DNA of 64,000 bases from Terribacillus halophilus (GCF_900101385.1 NZ_FMZB01000013.1:1-64000); one strand, 5' to 3'; shown: positions 35,893 through 46,903, numbered from the stretch's first letter. Made by a program: numbers and translations. Notes: generated by a model from the sequence alone, not told the origin.

Positions 35893-37242
35893 GTGATTAA
35901 GAAATTATTGATTGCCAACCGAGGAGAGATTGCTGTCCGGATTATCCGTGCCTGTAAGGAAATGGGCATTGAGACAGTGGCTATCTATTCGGAGGCTGAT
36001 AAAGAAGCATTGCATGTCCAGCTGGCGGATGAAGCATATTGTGTCGGTCCGGCAGCAAGTAAAGAAAGTTACTTGAATTTTTCCAATATCATCAGTGTGG
36101 CAACATTGACTGGTGTCGATGCCATCCATCCCGGTTATGGGTTCCTGGCGGAGAATCCTGATTTCGCAGAGCTGTGCGCCGAGTGTAACATCACGTTCGT
36201 CGGCCCAAGCGCTTATGCCATCAATAAAATGGGAACAAAGGATGTTGCGCGTGAAACGATGCGTGAAGCCGGAGTTCCAGTCGTACCGGGATCCAACGGT
36301 ATCGTGGCAGATGCAGAAGAAGGCAAACAAGTTGCCCAAGAGATCGGTTATCCGGTCATTATCAAAGCAACTGCCGGCGGCGGTGGTAAAGGTATCCGCA
36401 TAGCCCGCACCGAAGAAGAACTCGTAAAAGGAATCAGTGTCACCCAACAGGAAGCAGCTACCGCTTTTGGAAACCCTGGTGTCTACTTGGAGAAATACAT
36501 AGAAGATTTCCGTCATGTGGAGATCCAGGTGCTTGCTGATAACCATGGTAATGCCATTCACCTTGGTGAACGTGATTGTACGGTACAGCGTCGTATGCAG
36601 AAGCTGATCGAAGAATCCCCTTCGCCTGCGGTTACACCTGATATCCGCGAAAAAATGGGAGAAGCAGCTGTGAAAGCGGCGCTTGCTGTTGATTATTCCG
36701 GAGCAGGTACGATCGAATTCATCTTTGACCGGAAAGATCACACTTTCTATTTCATGGAGATGAATACGCGTATCCAGGTGGAACATCCGGTAACAGAGCT
36801 TGTGACTGGAGTGGATTTGATCAAGGAACAGATTCACATCGCCAACAACGAAGCTTTGCGTTATGCACAAGAGGACATCACTTTCGAGGGATGGGCGATC
36901 GAGTGCCGGATCAATGCAGAGAATCCGTTCAAAAACTTCATGCCTTCACCAGGTAAAATTGATCTTTACCTTGCTCCTGGCGGTTACGGTGTCCGTGTCG
37001 ATGGAGCAGCTTATCCGGGCTATAGCATCCCGCCATTCTATGACAGTATGGTTGCGAAGCTGATTGCATATGGTAAAACACGTGAGGAAGCTGTTGCCCG
37101 GATGAAACGGGCATTGGGTGAATTCGTCATTGAAGGTGTTCATACAACAATTCCGTTCCATGCTCGAATGATGGAGCATCCGGTATTTGTGGAAGGGGAT
37201 TTCAATACGAACTTCCTTGAGAACTACACAATCATGGAGTAA
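35893..37242 (+). CDS. accC: acetyl-CoA carboxylase biotin carboxylase subunit
   Basis: A 449-residue ATP-grasp enzyme that carboxylates biotin on AccB. It has the N-terminal KKLLIANRGEIAVRIIRA fold, the glycine-rich ATP loop KATAGGGGKGIRIA, the catalytic EMNTRIQVEHPVTE segment and the C-terminal domain. The start is GTG 35893. Length is normal. Directly follows accB; yqhY lies 23 bp downstream, an arrangement conserved in Bacilli. Confidence 0.97.
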   Translation: MIKKLLIANRGEIAVRIIRACKEMGIETVAIYSEADKEALHVQLADEAYCVGPAASKESYLNFSNIISVATLTGVDAIHPGYGFLAENPDFAELCAECNITFVGPSAYAINKMGTKDVARETMREAGVPVVPGSNGIVADAEEGKQVAQEIGYPVIIKATAGGGGKGIRIARTEEELVKGISVTQQEAATAFGNPGVYLEKYIEDFRHVEIQVLADNHGNAIHLGERDCTVQRRMQKLIEESPSPAVTPDIREKMGEAAVKAALAVDYSGAGTIEFIFDRKDHTFYFMEMNTRIQVEHPVTELVTGVDLIKEQIHIANNEALRYAQEDITFEGWAIECRINAENPFKNFMPSPGKIDLYLAPGGYGVRVDGAAYPGYSIPPFYDSMVAKLIAYGKTREEAVARMKRALGEFVIEGVHTTIPFHARMMEHPVFVEGDFNTNFLENYTIME

Positions 37243-37265
37243 AAAACCTAAAGGATGTGAGATCT

Positions 37266-37655
37266 TTGCAAGAGCAATCTTTCGTATCGATCGGTCATAA
37301 AGGCGAGCTCGGCAATGTCATGCTATCACCTGCTGTCATTGAGGTGATAGCAGGTATTGCAGCGAGTGAAGTGAAAGGTGTCACGTCGATGCGCGGCGGG
37401 TTTGCTACTGGTGTCGCAGAGAGGCTGGGCAAGAAAGCACATGGGAAAGGTATCAAAGTCGAACTTACGGAGCAAGGAGTCGCCATTGACGTCTATGTGA
37501 CTGCACGAGCCGATTGCAGGATGCCTGATGTGGCCAAAGACATCCAGCAGCACATCCGACAGGCTTTGCAGACAATGACAGCTCTAGCGACAAAAGAGAT
37601 CAATGTCCATATTGTAGGTATACAACTCGATCAAAAAGCGGACACTGTCGAATAG
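37266..37655 (+). CDS. yqhY: Asp23/Gls24 family protein YqhY
   Basis: A 129-residue Asp23-family protein with the conserved segment LSPAVIEVIAGIAASEVKGV near the N-terminus. In B. subtilis YqhY is linked to the control of acetyl-CoA carboxylase, and its gene sits beside accBC as here. The start may be TTG 37266 (AAAGGATGTGAGATC upstream) or GTG 37257, which is too close to the Shine-Dalgarno. Confidence 0.9.
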   Translation: MQEQSFVSIGHKGELGNVMLSPAVIEVIAGIAASEVKGVTSMRGGFATGVAERLGKKAHGKGIKVELTEQGVAIDVYVTARADCRMPDVAKDIQQHIRQALQTMTALATKEINVHIVGIQLDQKADTVE

Positions 37656-37669
37656 ACTGTATGCGCTGG

Positions 37670-37708
37670 AAAAGACCTTGGCTGGTTCGCCCCGAGGTCT
37701 TTTCTTTT
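37670..37708 (+). terminator. intrinsic terminator after accBC-yqhY
   Basis: 12-bp stem AAAAGACCTTGG / CCGAGGTCTTTT (one G-U pair) followed by CTTTTG. Confidence 0.8.
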
Positions 37709-37777
37709 GTTCAATGATAGATTTAAGCCTATATATCATGTTATGATTTGGTGAGATGAGTTAAAAGGAGATAGAAT

Positions 37778-38161
37778 ATGAAACGACGTACGGCACGGGA
37801 AACTGCCTTCCAAGTCCTCTTTCAGATGGACATGAACGATATCCAGCCACAAGAGGCTGTGGAAAATGTATTAGGAGAGCCGCTTGAAAATGCTTTTTTG
37901 GCAAGCCTAATCAACGGAGTATTGGAGCATAAAGACGCAATCGATGCAAAAATTGCCGATCACTTGGAGAATTGGTCATTCGATCGGCTTGCAAGCGTGG
38001 AGAAGACGGCATTGCGTATTGCTGTATATGAGCTGCTTTATCACACGGATGTACCCCAAGGCGTGGTCATCAATGAAGCGATTGAGATATCCAATTTGTT
38101 CGGGGATGAAAAATCCGGGAAATTTGTCAACGGCGTACTATCAAGAATAATCAAAAACTAA
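37778..38161 (+). CDS. nusB: transcription antitermination factor NusB
   Basis: A 127-residue all-helical RNA-binding protein. The N-terminal RRTARETAFQVLFQMD motif and the C-terminal VVINEAIEISNLFGDEKS-type segment define NusB. With NusE it binds boxA in ribosomal RNA leaders. AAAGGAGATAGAAT precedes the ATG. It lies upstream of folD in the usual Bacilli order. Confidence 0.96.
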   Translation: MKRRTARETAFQVLFQMDMNDIQPQEAVENVLGEPLENAFLASLINGVLEHKDAIDAKIADHLENWSFDRLASVEKTALRIAVYELLYHTDVPQGVVINEAIEISNLFGDEKSGKFVNGVLSRIIKN

Positions 38162-38169
38162 GGGAGCGG

Positions 38170-39033
38170 ATGAGCATGACAGCAGAATTGATCTATGGGA
38201 AAGAACTTGCGGCAACGATTCGGAAAGAACTGAAACAAGAAGCAGCAGCACTGAAAGAACAAGATATTCTGCCTCATCTGACCGTTGTTTTGGTCGGAGA
38301 CGATCCTGCCTCCAGGTCTTATGTAAAAGGAAAAGAGAAGGCATCTGCAGAAATCGGTATCAGCTCTGAGCTGATCGAGCTGCCAAGCTCGACGACGCAG
38401 ACCGAACTACTGGATCTTATCCAGCGTTTGAACCTGGATAAGGCTGTGAACGGTATCCTAGTTCAATTACCACTTCCTTCACATATCGATGAACAAGCGG
38501 TCATCAACAGCATCAATCCCGAAAAGGATGTTGATGGTTTTCATCCTGCCAATGTAGGGAAAATGATGCTCGGGGAAGATACATATTATCCATGCACACC
38601 TTATGGAATCATTCAGATGCTCAAGTCGAAAAATGTCGAAATTGCTGGCAAGACGGCTGTCATCGTCGGTCGAAGCAATATTGTCGGTAAGCCTATCGGT
38701 CAACTTTTACTTAACGAGCATGCGACTGTCATCCATACACACTCCCGCACACCGGACCTTAGAAGCTTCACTAAGCAAGCTGACATCCTCGTTGTAGCTG
38801 TCGGCCGGGAGCAGATGATCAAGGCTGACGATATAAAAGACGGCGCCATTGTCATTGATGTCGGTGTCAATCGGAATGCAGAAGGCAAGCTGACCGGAGA
38901 TGTCGACTTCGAACATGCGAAAGAAGTTGCTTCGATTATTACCCCAGTGCCTGGAGGCGTGGGACCGATGACGATCACGATGCTGATGCTTAATACGATC
39001 AAAGCAGCAAGGCGCCAAGCAGCGGCTGTATAA
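38170..39033 (+). CDS. folD: bifunctional methylenetetrahydrofolate dehydrogenase/cyclohydrolase FolD
   Basis: A 287-residue enzyme that interconverts methylene-, methenyl- and formyl-THF using NADP. Conserved parts are SRSYVKGKEKASAEIGI-type with the catalytic Tyr-Lys, VNGILVQLPLP, the NADP loop VGRSNIVGKPIGQLL and PVPGGVGPMTI near the C-terminus. Either of two close ATG codons (38170, 38176) could be used. Confidence 0.96.
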   Translation: MSMTAELIYGKELAATIRKELKQEAAALKEQDILPHLTVVLVGDDPASRSYVKGKEKASAEIGISSELIELPSSTTQTELLDLIQRLNLDKAVNGILVQLPLPSHIDEQAVINSINPEKDVDGFHPANVGKMMLGEDTYYPCTPYGIIQMLKSKNVEIAGKTAVIVGRSNIVGKPIGQLLLNEHATVIHTHSRTPDLRSFTKQADILVVAVGREQMIKADDIKDGAIVIDVGVNRNAEGKLTGDVDFEHAKEVASIITPVPGGVGPMTITMLMLNTIKAARRQAAAV

Positions 39034-39047
39034 GGAGTTTTGTTAGC

Positions 39048-40394
39048 ATGAGCGAAGACCGTTATTTGACCGTTACTGCCCTGACCCGATACATGAAGCG
39101 GAGGCTTGAAACGGACAAGCATTTAAAGGATATCTGGCTCAGGGCGGAGATATCCAACTTCAAGCATCACAGCCGCGGTCATATGTACATGACATTGAAG
39201 GATGACGGGGCAAGGATTCAGTCCGTCATGTTTGCCGGCCAAAATAAAGGTCTGAAATTTGTCCCAGAGAATGGTATGACCGTTCTTATTCGCGGTGAAA
39301 TTGGTTTGTATGAGCCGCAGGGGCAATATCAGCTTTACATCAAGCAGATGGAGCCGGATGGTGTGGGGGCGCTTTATCAAGCCTATGAACAGCTGAAAGA
39401 GAAGCTGGAAAAAGAAGGTTTGTTTTCGCCTGAACATAAAAAACCGCTTCCTGCTTACCCTGAGCATATCGGCGTCATTACATCCCCGACAGGAGCTGCT
39501 ATTCGAGATATCTTGACGACGATCAAGCGGCGCTATCCGATTGTCAAAGTGACGGTGCTGCCGGTTTCTGTTCAAGGTGAACGCTCTGCTCCGTCACTCG
39601 TCCATGCTCTTTCTTATGCGGAAGAGCATGATTTCGATGTACTCATCATTGGACGGGGTGGCGGCTCGATCGAAGAGCTTTGGAGTTTTAACGAAGAAAT
39701 CGTCGCACGGGCGATTCACCGGGTAAGTGTACCAGTCATCTCGGCTGTTGGACACGAAACCGACTTCACGATCAGTGATTTTGTGGCCGATGTCAGAGCG
39801 GCTACCCCGACAGGTGCGGCCGAATTGGCTGTTCCGGCCCAGGAAGAGCTGCAGCACCGTTTGGCGCAGCTGAGAAACAGGATGCAATACGTTATCAGTC
39901 AGTCGTATCGACAGGAAGCGAACAGATTGGCCAAGCTGAGGGGTTCATATGCTTTCCGCTATCCGGAACAGCTTTTAAGGCAGAAGGAAATAGAGCTAGA
40001 CAAGCTTTCCGACCGGCTGGCCAGGGCAGGGACGACGGCTGTTTCGACAAGGAGACAGCATTTTACGACACTGGTAAACCGTCTTGCACTCGTACATCCG
40101 GGCAAGCAGGTCCAAAATTACGGCCAGCAGCTGGCTGTCTTGCAAAACAGACTGCAGCAGGCAATGGTAAAAAGACATGAAAGAGAGCAGCAGAAATTCT
40201 TTCATCAAATCAATAAGCTTTCTTTGTTGAATCCATTGGAGACGATGAAACGGGGATATAGTATCTCCTATAAACAGGAAACCCTTTTAAAGAGCATAAA
40301 TCAGGTTACAGAAGGCGACGATGTGCAAATCCATCTTGCAGATGGCACGATAGATTGTATCGTTAAGGAAGTGAAGGAGGATACGAATGGCTGA
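39048..40394 (+). CDS. xseA: exodeoxyribonuclease VII large subunit
   Basis: A 448-residue nuclease subunit. It has an N-terminal OB-fold DNA-binding domain (about 1-105), a catalytic core with [11 protein letters not shown] and [11 protein letters not shown], and a long coiled-coil C-terminal region (about 250-400). With XseB it degrades single-stranded DNA. Overlaps xseB by 8 bp. Confidence 0.96.
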   Translation: MSEDRYLTVTALTRYMKRRLETDKHLKDIWLRAEISNFKHHSRGHMYMTLKDDGARIQSVMFAGQNKGLKFVPENGMTVLIRGEIGLYEPQGQYQLYIKQMEPDGVGALYQAYEQLKEKLEKEGLFSPEHKKPLPAYPEHIGVITSPTGAAIRDILTTIKRRYPIVKVTVLPVSVQGERSAPSLVHALSYAEEHDFDVLIIGRGGGSIEELWSFNEEIVARAIHRVSVPVISAVGHETDFTISDFVADVRAATPTGAAELAVPAQEELQHRLAQLRNRMQYVISQSYRQEANRLAKLRGSYAFRYPEQLLRQKEIELDKLSDRLARAGTTAVSTRRQHFTTLVNRLALVHPGKQVQNYGQQLAVLQNRLQQAMVKRHEREQQKFFHQINKLSLLNPLETMKRGYSISYKQETLLKSINQVTEGDDVQIHLADGTIDCIVKEVKEDTNG

Positions 40395-40620
40395 AGAGAA
40401 AAAGCAAAGCTTTGAGGAAGCGATGCAGCAGCTGGAGGAGATTGTGAGCAAGCTCGAGCAAGGTGATGTACCGCTTGAACAGGCGATCGGTTATTACCAG
40501 GAAGGTATGAAGCTCTCCAAGATTTGCGGCGATAAACTCGAACAAGTCGAGAAGCAAATGGTGGAAATCGTGAATAATGCCGGCGAAACCGAGCCATTCA
40601 CCGTACAGGAGGAAGACTGA
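40387..40620 (+). CDS. xseB: exodeoxyribonuclease VII small subunit
   Basis: A 77-residue helical hairpin protein with the family pattern [20 protein letters not shown] and [11 protein letters not shown]. Several copies decorate the coiled coil of XseA. The start lies within the end of xseA. The stop is immediately followed by the GTG of the prenyl synthase gene, so translation is probably coupled. Confidence 0.96.
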   Translation: MAEEKKQSFEEAMQQLEEIVSKLEQGDVPLEQAIGYYQEGMKLSKICGDKLEQVEKQMVEIVNNAGETEPFTVQEED

Positions 40621-41508
40621 GTGAGTGAATCGTTGCAGGATTATTTGAAGACAGGGCAGTACCGCTTGAACGAATATATCATGGAATTACTTGAAAAGGA
40701 CAAGATGCTTCCCGATACATTAGCGGAATCCGTCATGTACAGTATGCGGGCTGGAGGAAAGCGGCTCCGCCCGATTCTGATGCTGGCAGCATTCGAATCT
40801 TTTGGCGGACAAGGTGAGAAAGTCCTGCCAGTGGCAGCTGCACTTGAAATGGTACACACATACTCATTGATTCATGATGATTTGCCGGCAATGGACGATG
40901 ACGATTACCGGCGCGGACAGCTGACGAATCACAAGAAGTTCGGGGAGGCTACAGCCATTCTGGCAGGTGATGCCCTCCTGACAAGAAGCTTCTCTGTCAT
41001 CGGACAAGCGAGTGAGATTCGGCCGGATGAAAAGGTATACCTTATGTCCTATCTGTCGGAAGCAGCTGGTGCAACCGGCATGATCGCCGGTCAAGCGCTT
41101 GATATGGAAGCGGAAGACAAAGAAAGTACGTTGTATGAATTAGAGCAAATACATAATCTGAAAACGGGCAAGTTATTAACATATGCAATCGTTGCCGGTG
41201 CCTTTTTGGCTGGAGTCAAACCAGAAACACTGGAACTGATGAAGCGGTTCGGTACATATATCGGCCTGATCTTCCAAATACAGGATGATATTTTGGACGT
41301 GACTGGTGATGAGTCTGTACTCGGCAAACCGGTGGGCAGTGATGAGGTAAACAATAAAAGTACGTATCCGAAACTGCTTGGGTTAAACGGAGCAAAAGCA
41401 CAAATGGAGAAATACGTGGATCTTGCCCACCAATGCCTGGAACAAGCGGATATCAAGTCTTCCAGACTGCATGAACTGACTGTCTATCTGAGCACAAGGA
41501 CAAGCTGA
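40621..41508 (+). CDS. ispA: farnesyl diphosphate synthase
   Basis: A 295-residue trans-prenyltransferase. The first Asp-rich motif is DDLPAMDDDDYRRG and the second is QDDILDVTGD, both as in short-chain isoprenyl synthases. It makes geranyl and farnesyl diphosphate from IPP and DMAPP. Starts with GTG directly after the xseB stop. Upstream of dxs, the first enzyme of the MEP pathway, so isoprenoid genes are clustered. Confidence 0.94.
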   Translation: MSESLQDYLKTGQYRLNEYIMELLEKDKMLPDTLAESVMYSMRAGGKRLRPILMLAAFESFGGQGEKVLPVAAALEMVHTYSLIHDDLPAMDDDDYRRGQLTNHKKFGEATAILAGDALLTRSFSVIGQASEIRPDEKVYLMSYLSEAAGATGMIAGQALDMEAEDKESTLYELEQIHNLKTGKLLTYAIVAGAFLAGVKPETLELMKRFGTYIGLIFQIQDDILDVTGDESVLGKPVGSDEVNNKSTYPKLLGLNGAKAQMEKYVDLAHQCLEQADIKSSRLHELTVYLSTRTS

Positions 41509-41589
41509 CCGTTATTGATTGTAAGCTTGTGGCCAACTGTGATATATTGCTACTAGGAATATAGGACAGGACTGATACGTACGAACATA

Positions 41590-41628
41590 GAAAACGCCGT
41601 TATCACATATGTGCTAGCGGCTATTTTT
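41590..41628 (+). terminator. possible terminator after ispA
   Basis: Stem GCCGTTA / TAGCGGC with one G-U pair, an inner CACATATGTG palindrome, then TATTTTTA. The tail is imperfect. The rest of the 289-bp ispA-dxs gap shows TATACT at 41748-41753 as a possible -10 box, but no riboswitch or ORF that I can support. Confidence 0.5.
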
Positions 41629-41797
41629 AAATAGGCTCCTGCACGGCCGAAAGTGCAGAAATTGTCTGAAATTGATGTAGGTGAGATGAAAACAGGGTAT
41701 ATGCCTACAGGAATGATTTCTTCGTCCGGCGCAGAAATGTACCTATTTATACTATGCTGTCAGGCTGATCAGGCCGGTGACAAAAGGGGAAGGTAAT

Positions 41798-43693
41798 ATG
41801 GATTTAACAGCAATTAAGAATCCGGCATTCTTGAAGGAAATGTCCAATGAGGAGCTTGGTGAGCTTGCAGCTTCCATCCGGACGTTCCTGATCGAAAAGC
41901 TGTCCATCACAGGAGGACACCTTGGAGCAAATCTTGGTGTTGTGGAACTCACACTTGCTTTGCATAAAGCATACAACAGTCCGCAGGATAAATTCATTTG
42001 GGATGTGGGGCATCAGGCATATATCCATAAGATATTGACTGGCAGAACAGCTGACTTCGATACACTGCGGCAATACAAAGGAATGTGCGGCTTCCCGAAA
42101 AGAATCGAAAGCAAGCATGACGTATGGGAAACTGGACATAGTTCCACTTCGCTTTCGGCTGCAATGGGAATGGCCACGGCAAGGGATATGATGGATGAGG
42201 ATTACGAGGTAGTACCGATCATCGGTGATGGTGCGCTTACTGGCGGAATGGCCTTGGAAGCACTGAACAACATCGGTGATGAAAAAAAGAACATCACCGT
42301 CATCCTCAACGATAATGAGATGTCGATAGCGAATAATGTCGGTGCCCTGCATCATGTACTTGGCAGAATGCGCAGTGCCGGTAAGTACAAGCGTGCAAAG
42401 GACGAAATGGAAACGCTGCTCAAAAAAATCCCTGCTGTGGGCGGCAAACTGGCTAACGCTGCGGAGCGGATGAAAGATAGCATGAAGTATTTCATGGTTC
42501 CTGGTATGTTTTTTGAGGAGTTGGGATTCACGTATTTCGGACCAGTCGATGGACATAACTTCCAGGACTTGGAGGAAGCGATAAGCTACGCCAAAAAGAC
42601 AAAAGGACCGAAAATCATTCATGTTGTCACCCGGAAAGGGAAAGGATATCAACCTGCCGAAACAGATAAGACAGACAATTGGCATGGTGTCGGACCATAT
42701 AAAATCGAATCCGGAGAAAAGATCAAAAGCGCTGCTACTGCACCTGCATGGAGCAAAGTGATCAGTGAAGCGGTATTGGAAAAAGCACGTACAGATAAAC
42801 GGATTGCAGTGATCACACCGGCTATGATCCTAGGGTCGAAGCTGGATAATTTCAAAAAGGAAATGCCGGATCGCCTGTTTGATGTCGGCATAGCGGAGCA
42901 GCATGCTGCCACAATGGCTGCTGGCATGGCGACTCAAGGTGTAAAACCTTTCCTCGCCATTTATTCCACTTTCCTACAGCGGGCTTATGATCAACTGCTT
43001 CATGATATAGCAAGACAAAATCTTAACGTCTTTGTCGGAATTGACCGGGCTGGTTTCGTCGGTGCTGATGGGGAGACGCATCAAGGAGTGTATGATATTT
43101 CATTTCTGCGGGCGATGCCGAATTTCACTATCATGATGCCAAAAGATGAAAATGAAGCGCAGCATATGGTGCATACCGCCTTGGCACATGAAGAAGGGCC
43201 AATCGCTTTACGGTATCCGCGCGGTAATGCACTTGGTGTAGCGGTTGATGATGCAACGCATGCATTGCCAATCGGCAGCTGGGAAGTGCTGAAAGAAGGA
43301 ACGGATGCTGTCATCCTGACATTCGGGACAACCATCCCGCTTGCTTTGGATGCAAGTGAGTCGCTGGAAGCAGATGGGATTTCTGTTCGTGTAGTGAACG
43401 CGCGATTCATCAAACCAATGGACGAATCAATGCTGCATGGTATTTTTGGCTCGGCGTTACCGATTTTGACTATTGAAGAAGCAGTCTTAAAAGGCGGCTT
43501 CGGCAGCGGTGTGATGGAATTCGCCGAAGAGAATGGCTATGATGCCTCTTCTGTCAGACGGATGGGTGTGCCTGATTATTTCGTAGAGCATGGCAGTGTA
43601 CCGGAACAGATGGAGGAAGTTGGATTGACGAAGGAAAATACAATCGACAAACTCCGACAAATAGTACGAATGAATGAACAGCAAAGGGCTTGA
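41798..43693 (+). CDS. dxs: 1-deoxy-D-xylulose-5-phosphate synthase
   Basis: A 631-residue thiamine-diphosphate enzyme that condenses pyruvate and glyceraldehyde-3-phosphate. It is the entry step of the MEP isoprenoid pathway. The ThDP motif is [30 protein letters not shown] and the C-terminal transketolase region [16 protein letters not shown] are present. The ATG at 41798 follows GGGGAAGGTAAT; an upstream in-frame ATG at 41777 was rejected. Length is normal. Confidence 0.97.
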   Translation: MDLTAIKNPAFLKEMSNEELGELAASIRTFLIEKLSITGGHLGANLGVVELTLALHKAYNSPQDKFIWDVGHQAYIHKILTGRTADFDTLRQYKGMCGFPKRIESKHDVWETGHSSTSLSAAMGMATARDMMDEDYEVVPIIGDGALTGGMALEALNNIGDEKKNITVILNDNEMSIANNVGALHHVLGRMRSAGKYKRAKDEMETLLKKIPAVGGKLANAAERMKDSMKYFMVPGMFFEELGFTYFGPVDGHNFQDLEEAISYAKKTKGPKIIHVVTRKGKGYQPAETDKTDNWHGVGPYKIESGEKIKSAATAPAWSKVISEAVLEKARTDKRIAVITPAMILGSKLDNFKKEMPDRLFDVGIAEQHAATMAAGMATQGVKPFLAIYSTFLQRAYDQLLHDIARQNLNVFVGIDRAGFVGADGETHQGVYDISFLRAMPNFTIMMPKDENEAQHMVHTALAHEEGPIALRYPRGNALGVAVDDATHALPIGSWEVLKEGTDAVILTFGTTIPLALDASESLEADGISVRVVNARFIKPMDESMLHGIFGSALPILTIEEAVLKGGFGSGVMEFAEENGYDASSVRRMGVPDYFVEHGSVPEQMEEVGLTKENTIDKLRQIVRMNEQQRA

Positions 43694-43697
43694 GTGA

Positions 43698-44555
43698 ATG
43701 GCAAAAGTGAGATTGGATGTTCTCCTCGTCGAGAGGGGATTAATTGAAACAAGGGAAAAAGCAAAACGGACCATCATGGCCGGCCTCGTATACGCTGGCC
43801 CGGATCGTCTTGATAAACCAGGTATGAAGGTCGATGATACAGCAGAACTTACTGTCAAAGGCAAAGTCATCCCTTACGTAGGACGAGGCGGCCTCAAACT
43901 GGAGAAGGCCTTGGACCATTTTGGTATTGATGTCAGGGAGCGGACAATGGTTGATATCGGTTCCTCGACAGGCGGTTTTACCGATTGTGCCTTGCAGCGT
44001 GGTGCTGCACGCAGCTATGCCATCGACGTCGGTTACAATCAGCTTGACTGGAAACTTCGCAATGATCCGCGCGTTGTGGTCATGGAAAGGACAAATTTCC
44101 GTTATGTCACACCGGATATGCTGACGGAAGGACTGCCCGATTTTGCATCGATTGATGTATCGTTCATATCCTTGCGTTTGATTTTACCTGCACTGAAAGA
44201 CATTCTCGCTTCCGAAAGTGATGTGGTGGCGCTCATTAAACCGCAATTCGAAGCAGGACGGGAACAAGTCGGTAAAAAAGGAATCGTACGTGACCGGAAA
44301 GTCCACATGGAAGTATTGGAAGACACCTTGAAATTCAGTGAATCACTTGGTTTTCAGTTTGTTGGGCTGACTTTTTCGCCAATAACCGGAGGGGATGGCA
44401 ATATCGAATTTCTGGCTCACTTGGCTTGGGGGAAAGATACTGCAAGTGATTTCCCTGATACAGAGGCGATCAAATCAGTCGTCGACGATGCGCATTTGCA
44501 ATTAGCTGCGAAAAAGAGCGTGTCTGAAGAAGTGATGGAGGAAGACAATGAGTAA
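43698..44555 (+). CDS. tlyA: TlyA family rRNA methyltransferase / hemolysin-like protein (YqxC)
   Basis: A 285-residue protein with an N-terminal S4 RNA-binding domain (about 4-65) and an FtsJ-like methyltransferase domain. Motif I is [19 protein letters not shown], then [14 protein letters not shown], and [11 protein letters not shown]. It probably 2'-O-methylates rRNA using S-adenosylmethionine. It lies between dxs and argR in the usual order and overlaps argR by 8 bp. Confidence 0.93.
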   Translation: MAKVRLDVLLVERGLIETREKAKRTIMAGLVYAGPDRLDKPGMKVDDTAELTVKGKVIPYVGRGGLKLEKALDHFGIDVRERTMVDIGSSTGGFTDCALQRGAARSYAIDVGYNQLDWKLRNDPRVVVMERTNFRYVTPDMLTEGLPDFASIDVSFISLRLILPALKDILASESDVVALIKPQFEAGREQVGKKGIVRDRKVHMEVLEDTLKFSESLGFQFVGLTFSPITGGDGNIEFLAHLAWGKDTASDFPDTEAIKSVVDDAHLQLAAKKSVSEEVMEEDNE

Positions 44556-44997
44556 AATTCAACGGCATATCAAAATTCGCGAATTGATTACTAATAACGA
44601 TATCGAAACACAGGATGAATTGGTCGACCACTTGAAGGACCTGGGATTCAATGTGACCCAGGCAACCGTTTCCCGTGACATCAAGGAATTGCATCTTGTC
44701 AAGGTCCCGACATTGGAGGGAACTTATAAGTACAGCTTGCCTGCGGATAACCGATTCAATCCACTCGAAAAACTGAAGCGACTCATCATGGATGTATTTG
44801 TCAGCATCGATACGACAAGCCATTTCATTGTCCTTAAAACGCTTCCAGGTAATGGGAATGCGTTGGCCGTCCTATTGGACAACTTAGATTGGGATGAAAT
44901 TCTCGGTACAATCAGCGGAGATGACACGATATTGATTATTTGCCGTACAGAAGCTGATACAGAATTAATCAAAGACAAACTGCTGTCCATGCTGTAA
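44548..44997 (+). CDS. argR: arginine repressor ArgR/AhrC
   Basis: A 149-residue regulator with an N-terminal winged helix (about 1-70, including [16 protein letters not shown]) and a C-terminal arginine-binding hexamerisation domain with [18 protein letters not shown] and [10 protein letters not shown]. It represses arginine synthesis and activates arginine catabolism. Its start overlaps tlyA; recN follows 25 bp later, as in other Bacilli. Confidence 0.97.
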   Translation: MSKIQRHIKIRELITNNDIETQDELVDHLKDLGFNVTQATVSRDIKELHLVKVPTLEGTYKYSLPADNRFNPLEKLKRLIMDVFVSIDTTSHFIVLKTLPGNGNALAVLLDNLDWDEILGTISGDDTILIICRTEADTELIKDKLLSML

Positions 44998-45021
44998 ACG
45001 GAAGTGAAATGAGGGGATACA

Positions 45022-46746
45022 ATGCTTACAGAGCTTTCGATAAAGGATTTTGCGATTATCGACCACATACGAATCCATTTTAAGGAAGGGCTTACTGTGC
45101 TGACTGGAGAAACAGGCGCAGGTAAGTCCATTGTCATTGATGCTGTCCAGCTGCTTAGCGGCGGAAGAGGATCAATTGAATTTATCCGCCATGGGCAGAA
45201 GAAAGCCGAATTGGAAGGACTCTTCATCGTTGATGCATCTGATCATCCGATTTATGCCGTAGGGGAACAATTCGGTGTCGATATCGATGATGGGATGATT
45301 GTGCTGGAGAGGACAATGACAACTAGCGGAAAAAGCATTTGCCGCGTCAATGGCAAGCTGGTGACTTTGGCGATTTTGCGTGAATTCGGTAAAACATTGA
45401 TAGATATCCATACCCAGCATGAAACCCAATCGTTGATGGATGCGGATAAGCATATCGAGTTGCTTGATTTGTACGATGCAGATGCAATCGGTAAAGCAAA
45501 AGATGCTTACACACTTCAATTCAAAGAACTTCAAAAATTGAAGAAACGCTATAAAGAATGGAATACGAATGAACAGGAGATGGCACAGCGTCTTGACCTG
45601 CTTCAATTTCAATACAATGAATTGAAAGAAGCGGCGCTTCAGCCGGGTGAGGACGAACAGCTTACAGAAGAACGGACCAAGCTGATGAACTTCGAGCGGA
45701 TATATCAATCGCTTCATGATGCTTATAATGCCCTTTACGGTGAGCAAAAAGGCTTGGACTGGGTTGGGCATGCTTTAGCCAGCCTTGAATCGGCGAGTTC
45801 CTATGATGATGATATTCAAAAACATCATCAAATGATCAGCGAGCAATATTACTTGCTGGAGGATCTTACTTTCCAATTGAGCAGCCAGCTGGATTCGCTC
45901 TCGTATGATCCAGAACGCTTGAATGAAATTGAAATGCGATTGAACGAAATAAACCGATTGAAGAAGAAATATGGGCAATCGGTCGAAGAGATTTTGGAAT
46001 ATGCTGCGAGCATCGAGGATGAAATCGATCGGATTCAGAATCGTGATTCCCATATACATCAGCTGGAGCAGCAAATTGCGGAACTCAGTGAAGACACTTT
46101 GCTGGAAGCAAGGCAACTACACGATTTACGTGTACAAGCAGCTATTCAGCTGACGGATGCGATTCATGAGGAACTGAAGGATCTTTATTTGGAGAAAGCT
46201 CGTTTCCATGTTGACGTGCAGCATAAAGTAGGTAGTCCTGGTGATCCTGAACTGGATGGGAGACCTATTCAATTGACAGCGGAAGGGTTTGACTCCATTG
46301 TCTTCCATATATCAACAAACCCCGGAGAACCTTTGAAAGAGCTGCACAAAGTTGCATCAGGAGGGGAATTATCCCGTATCATGTTGGCCCTGAAGCGTAT
46401 ATTCTCACGTCATCAAGGTGTGACGAGTGTCATTTTCGATGAGGTGGATACAGGTGTCAGCGGTCGAGTTGCCCAGGCGATAGGAGAGAAAATTTACGGT
46501 ATCTCTGTAGGTTCTCAAGTATTGTGCATCACGCATCTGCCGCAAGTAGCATCGATGGCCGATACGCATCTGCTGATTGAAAAGCATGTGGAAAACAACA
46601 GTACGCATACTTCTGTGACGGAGCTTGCTCAGGACGCGGCAGTCGAGGAAATCAGCAGGATGATGACCGGAACGGTGCTTACCGAAAAGACAAAAGAGCA
46701 TGCGAAGGAACTCATCACGCTTGCCGGCCAATACAAACAATCATGA
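45022..46746 (+). CDS. recN: DNA repair protein RecN
   Basis: A 574-residue SMC-like ATPase for double-strand-break repair. Walker A is GETGAGKS (29-36), a long coiled-coil region spans about 155-380, the signature ASGGELSR precedes Walker B VIFDEVDTGVSG, and the C-terminal His switch is CITHLPQVASMADTH. AATGAGGGGATACA precedes the ATG. The stop codon touches a terminator stem. Confidence 0.97.
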   Translation: MLTELSIKDFAIIDHIRIHFKEGLTVLTGETGAGKSIVIDAVQLLSGGRGSIEFIRHGQKKAELEGLFIVDASDHPIYAVGEQFGVDIDDGMIVLERTMTTSGKSICRVNGKLVTLAILREFGKTLIDIHTQHETQSLMDADKHIELLDLYDADAIGKAKDAYTLQFKELQKLKKRYKEWNTNEQEMAQRLDLLQFQYNELKEAALQPGEDEQLTEERTKLMNFERIYQSLHDAYNALYGEQKGLDWVGHALASLESASSYDDDIQKHHQMISEQYYLLEDLTFQLSSQLDSLSYDPERLNEIEMRLNEINRLKKKYGQSVEEILEYAASIEDEIDRIQNRDSHIHQLEQQIAELSEDTLLEARQLHDLRVQAAIQLTDAIHEELKDLYLEKARFHVDVQHKVGSPGDPELDGRPIQLTAEGFDSIVFHISTNPGEPLKELHKVASGGELSRIMLALKRIFSRHQGVTSVIFDEVDTGVSGRVAQAIGEKIYGISVGSQVLCITHLPQVASMADTHLLIEKHVENNSTHTSVTELAQDAAVEEISRMMTGTVLTEKTKEHAKELITLAGQYKQS

Positions 46747-46772
46747 TCCTGCCTGATGCGGCAGGATTTTTC
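46746..46772 (+). terminator. intrinsic terminator after recN
   Basis: 8-bp stem ATCCTGCC / GGCAGGAT with a 6-nt loop and four to five T residues. Confidence 0.85.
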
Positions 46773-46817
46773 GTTTATACATAGGAAAAGATAGGCGCTT
46801 TTTCTGATGTTTTCTGG

Positions 46818-46847
46818 GTTTAAAATGTTCCTGTGAAAGTCAAACTA
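46818..46847 (+). promoter_or_regulatory. candidate sigma-G promoter for spoIVB
   Basis: GTTTA (46818-46822) and CAAACTA (46841-46847) are 18 bp apart. They fit the sigma-G consensus GHATR / CATNHTA with one mismatch each. This agrees with forespore expression of spoIVB in B. subtilis. Confidence 0.45.
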
Positions 46848-46903
46848 GAAGTACATAAACAAGCATGAACTGCTGTGGGGTAGGACTTCTAGGAGATGAG
46901 AAA

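Noticed and set aside
35905-36870. Long open frame antisense to accC (321 codons)
   Set aside because: It mirrors a highly conserved gene, has no ribosome-binding site and an unlikely composition rich in Phe, Cys and His.
41509-41797. Riboswitch (for example thiamine) in front of dxs
   Set aside because: None of the conserved thiamine-aptamer words are present, and no alternative known class fits.
41804-42685. Long open frame antisense to dxs (293 codons)
   Set aside because: Same reasons: shadow of a conserved coding region, no start signal.
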